Positions 4,953 through 6,378 of a stretch of DNA of 6,378 bases are shown here, one piece after another. The number at the start of each line of letters is the position of its first letter. Within the stretch, counting starts at the first letter, position 1. Source of the DNA: an uncultured Geobacteraceae bacterium (GTDB lineage Bacteria > Desulfobacterota > Desulfuromonadia > Geobacterales > Pseudopelobacteraceae); contig CAIRND010000112.1 of assembly GCA_903879825.1 (NCBI GenBank), positions 1-6,378 of the forward strand. The letters run 5' to 3'. Below the pieces are notes generated by a model. That model worked only from the letters and a program-made list of their open reading frames with translations. It did not search any database and was not told the DNA's origin. Made by a program: the position numbers and the translations under genes.

Positions 4953-6378
4953 TTACAGCTCCCTAGTTTTTTTGGAAACAATTTTCTTCTTTGCAGGTTT
5001 TTTCTTGTTCTCATTGAGGCGGTCGGCCATTTTTAGTAAGCGGGCATCCACCCGTTGGTAGATGGAATCTTTTGAATATTTCCCATTTTTGGCGAGATGT
5101 CCCGCATTGAAACCGGTGAGGATTTCAATGCCCTGTTCAATGGTCTCTACGCTCCAGATGTGAAATTGCCCCTCATTGACCGCCTGGATAACGTCTTTAT
5201 GCAGCATAAGATGGCGTTCGTTTGATTTCGGTATCATGACTCCCTGCTGTCCGTTCAATCCTTGGGCCCGGCACACTGCAAAAAAACCTTCAATCTTGTG
5301 ATTGACGCCACCGATCGCTTGAACCATACCGCGCTGATTGACACTGCCGGTAACCGCTATTCCCTGCTTGATGGCGACTCCCGAAAGAGCAGACAAGAGT
5401 GCGTAAAGTTCGGTAGATGAAGCGCTGTCTCCTTCAATGCCGTCATAGGACTGCTCAAAACAGATTGAAGCTGACAATGATAACGGGTGTTCCTTCGCGA
5501 AGGTACCACCGAGGTAGCCGGTCAGGATCAGGACGCCCTTGTCATGGATTGGTCCCGATAACTTGACTTCGCGCTCGATGTTAATCATTCCGTCCTGGCC
5601 GGTGTACACAGTTGCGGTGATGCGCGTAGGGCGGCCAAAGGTATGATCTCCGAGGCCAATGACCGATAGCCCGTTGATTTGCCCCACAACAGCGCCCGTG
5701 GTGTCGACCATGATGGTTCCGTCATCGTACAGTTCCTGCATCCGCTCTTCAATGCGGTTGACCCGGTACAGGCTTTCCTCGATGGCGGCCCGGACATCAT
5801 CACCATCGATTATCGTTCGGCCGGTTTTCGTGACCCAGAAACTTATTTCCCGCATAAGGTCAGCGATTTCCATAAACTGTGAGGAAAGTTTTGACTGATC
5901 GTCTGCCATGCGTGCGGTATGCTCCAGAAGGGCGGCAACTCCGCTTTTGTGAAATGGCAGTAAGCCTTCTGCGCGGCAATTGCTGGCAACAAACAGCGAA
6001 TAATCGTGCATGATCTCCGGCGTTCGAGCCACACGGCTGTCAAATTCTGCCTTAACCTTAAAAAATTTACGATAGTCCGGATCAAGGTGAAATAGCAGGT
6101 AATAAATCCAGGGAGTGCCGATCAGCACAATTTTGGCACGCATCTGTACCGGTTCAGGCTTGAGTGAAACCATGGTCATGAAACGATACTGCTCAAGTAC
6201 ATCTTCAATTTTGATCTCGTTATTGCGGATGCAGCGCTTCAATGAATCCCAGACGAATGGATTTATCAGCACTTCGCGGGCGTCAATCACCAGATATCCG
6301 CCGTTGGCGCGATGCAGGGCTCCGGAGCGAATCATGGTGAAATCGGTAACCGCGACACCGCCGTACTGCATGACATGC
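4953..6378 (-). CDS. Lon-like (LonC/AAA_32-type) protease, 5' end beyond the window
   Basis: About 474 C-terminal residues are visible; reading continues upstream of the first Met (6371), with codons for His and Val before it, so the gene is cut. Full-length relatives are near 800 aa, so the missing part should carry Walker A and the N-terminal domain. Counting from that Met, GGYLVIDAREVL (24-35) is the Walker B-like strand, in which Ala follows the Asp where many AAA+ ATPases have Glu. KIVLIGTPWIYYLL (80-93) resembles a sensor-1 strand, and a helical lid follows. The S16 protease domain (about 215-425) has the catalytic Ser316 in GDSAS and Lys359 in NHKIEGF. They are 43 residues apart, the same distance as Ser679-Lys722 of E. 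coli Lon. The tail (455-470) is lysine-rich. The family degrades proteins in the cytosol; the LonC branch is reported to lack ATPase activity. Hemerythrin follows 22 bases downstream. Confidence 0.93.
   Translation of the reverse strand, partial: HVMQYGGVAVTDFTMIRSGALHRANGGYLVIDAREVLINPFVWDSLKRCIRNNEIKIEDVLEQYRFMTMVSLKPEPVQMRAKIVLIGTPWIYYLLFHLDPDYRKFFKVKAEFDSRVARTPEIMHDYSLFVASNCRAEGLLPFHKSGVAALLEHTARMADDQSKLSSQFMEIADLMREISFWVTKTGRTIIDGDDVRAAIEESLYRVNRIEERMQELYDDGTIMVDTTGAVVGQINGLSVIGLGDHTFGRPTRITATVYTGQDGMINIEREVKLSGPIHDKGVLILTGYLGGTFAKEHPLSLSASICFEQSYDGIEGDSASSTELYALLSALSGVAIKQGIAVTGSVNQRGMVQAIGGVNHKIEGFFAVCRAQGLNGQQGVMIPKSNERHLMLHKDVIQAVNEGQFHIWSVETIEQGIEILTGFNAGHLAKNGKYSKDSIYQRVDARLLKMADRLNENKKKPAKKKIVSKKTREL

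Noticed and set aside
4945..4960. AGCTGT/ACAGCT inverted repeat before the hemerythrin ribosome site
   Set aside because: The stem is only six to seven pairs with a very short loop; it is noted but too weak to call a regulatory hairpin.
4931..5014. N-terminal extension of hemerythrin by 28 residues
   Set aside because: It overlaps the protease coding sequence in another frame, and ATG 4930 has its own ribosome site and the family-typical start.
6369..6371. ATG as the true start of the Lon-like gene
   Set aside because: The frame continues to the window edge, and the family has several hundred more residues before this point, including Walker A.

Overview
The window looks like chromosomal DNA from a Desulfuromonadales-type bacterium (the Geobacter/Desulfuromonas/Pelobacter relatives, Desulfobacterota). 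This is inferred from a combination of genes: an AhbD-like heme synthase, a PpiD-like periplasmic chaperone joined to a long-form purC, a tiny SAP/Rho-N protein with a Cys-rich tail, and a LonC-like protease joined to a bacteriohemerythrin. No rRNA or marker gene fixes the species.

Layout. Positions 1-130 may hold the last 42 codons of an unrecognised rightward gene. A complete tRNA-Phe(GAA) with encoded CCA lies on the minus strand (192-267), with its own sigma-70-type promoter (281-309) and intrinsic terminator (151-185). Next, also on the minus strand, is a radical SAM/SPASM enzyme most like AhbD, heme b synthase (330-1406). A 228-bp divergent intergenic region carries candidate promoters for both sides and a GC-rich hairpin. 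Rightward from it run a PpiD-like membrane-anchored chaperone (1635-3221) and purC (3232-4122), an apparent operon closed by a strong terminator (4147-4180). A small rightward gene (4271-4450) has its own promoter. It converges on a minus-strand pair: a Lon-like protease cut by the right edge (4953 to beyond 6378) and a bacteriohemerythrin (4523-4930). An 18-bp perfect inverted repeat fills the gap between the converging genes.

Functions. AhbD would finish heme by the siroheme-dependent route. PpiD would help proteins fold after they cross the inner membrane. PurC is a purine biosynthesis enzyme. The hemerythrin binds O2 through a di-iron site, and its co-transcription with a Lon-family protease hints at a link between oxygen and protein quality control. 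The points most worth a second look are the PpiD homologue that appears to lack its parvulin domain, the small SAP-Cys4 protein, and the long hairpin without a T-tract at the convergent junction. I see no CRISPR array, insertion sequence or obvious new defence system.
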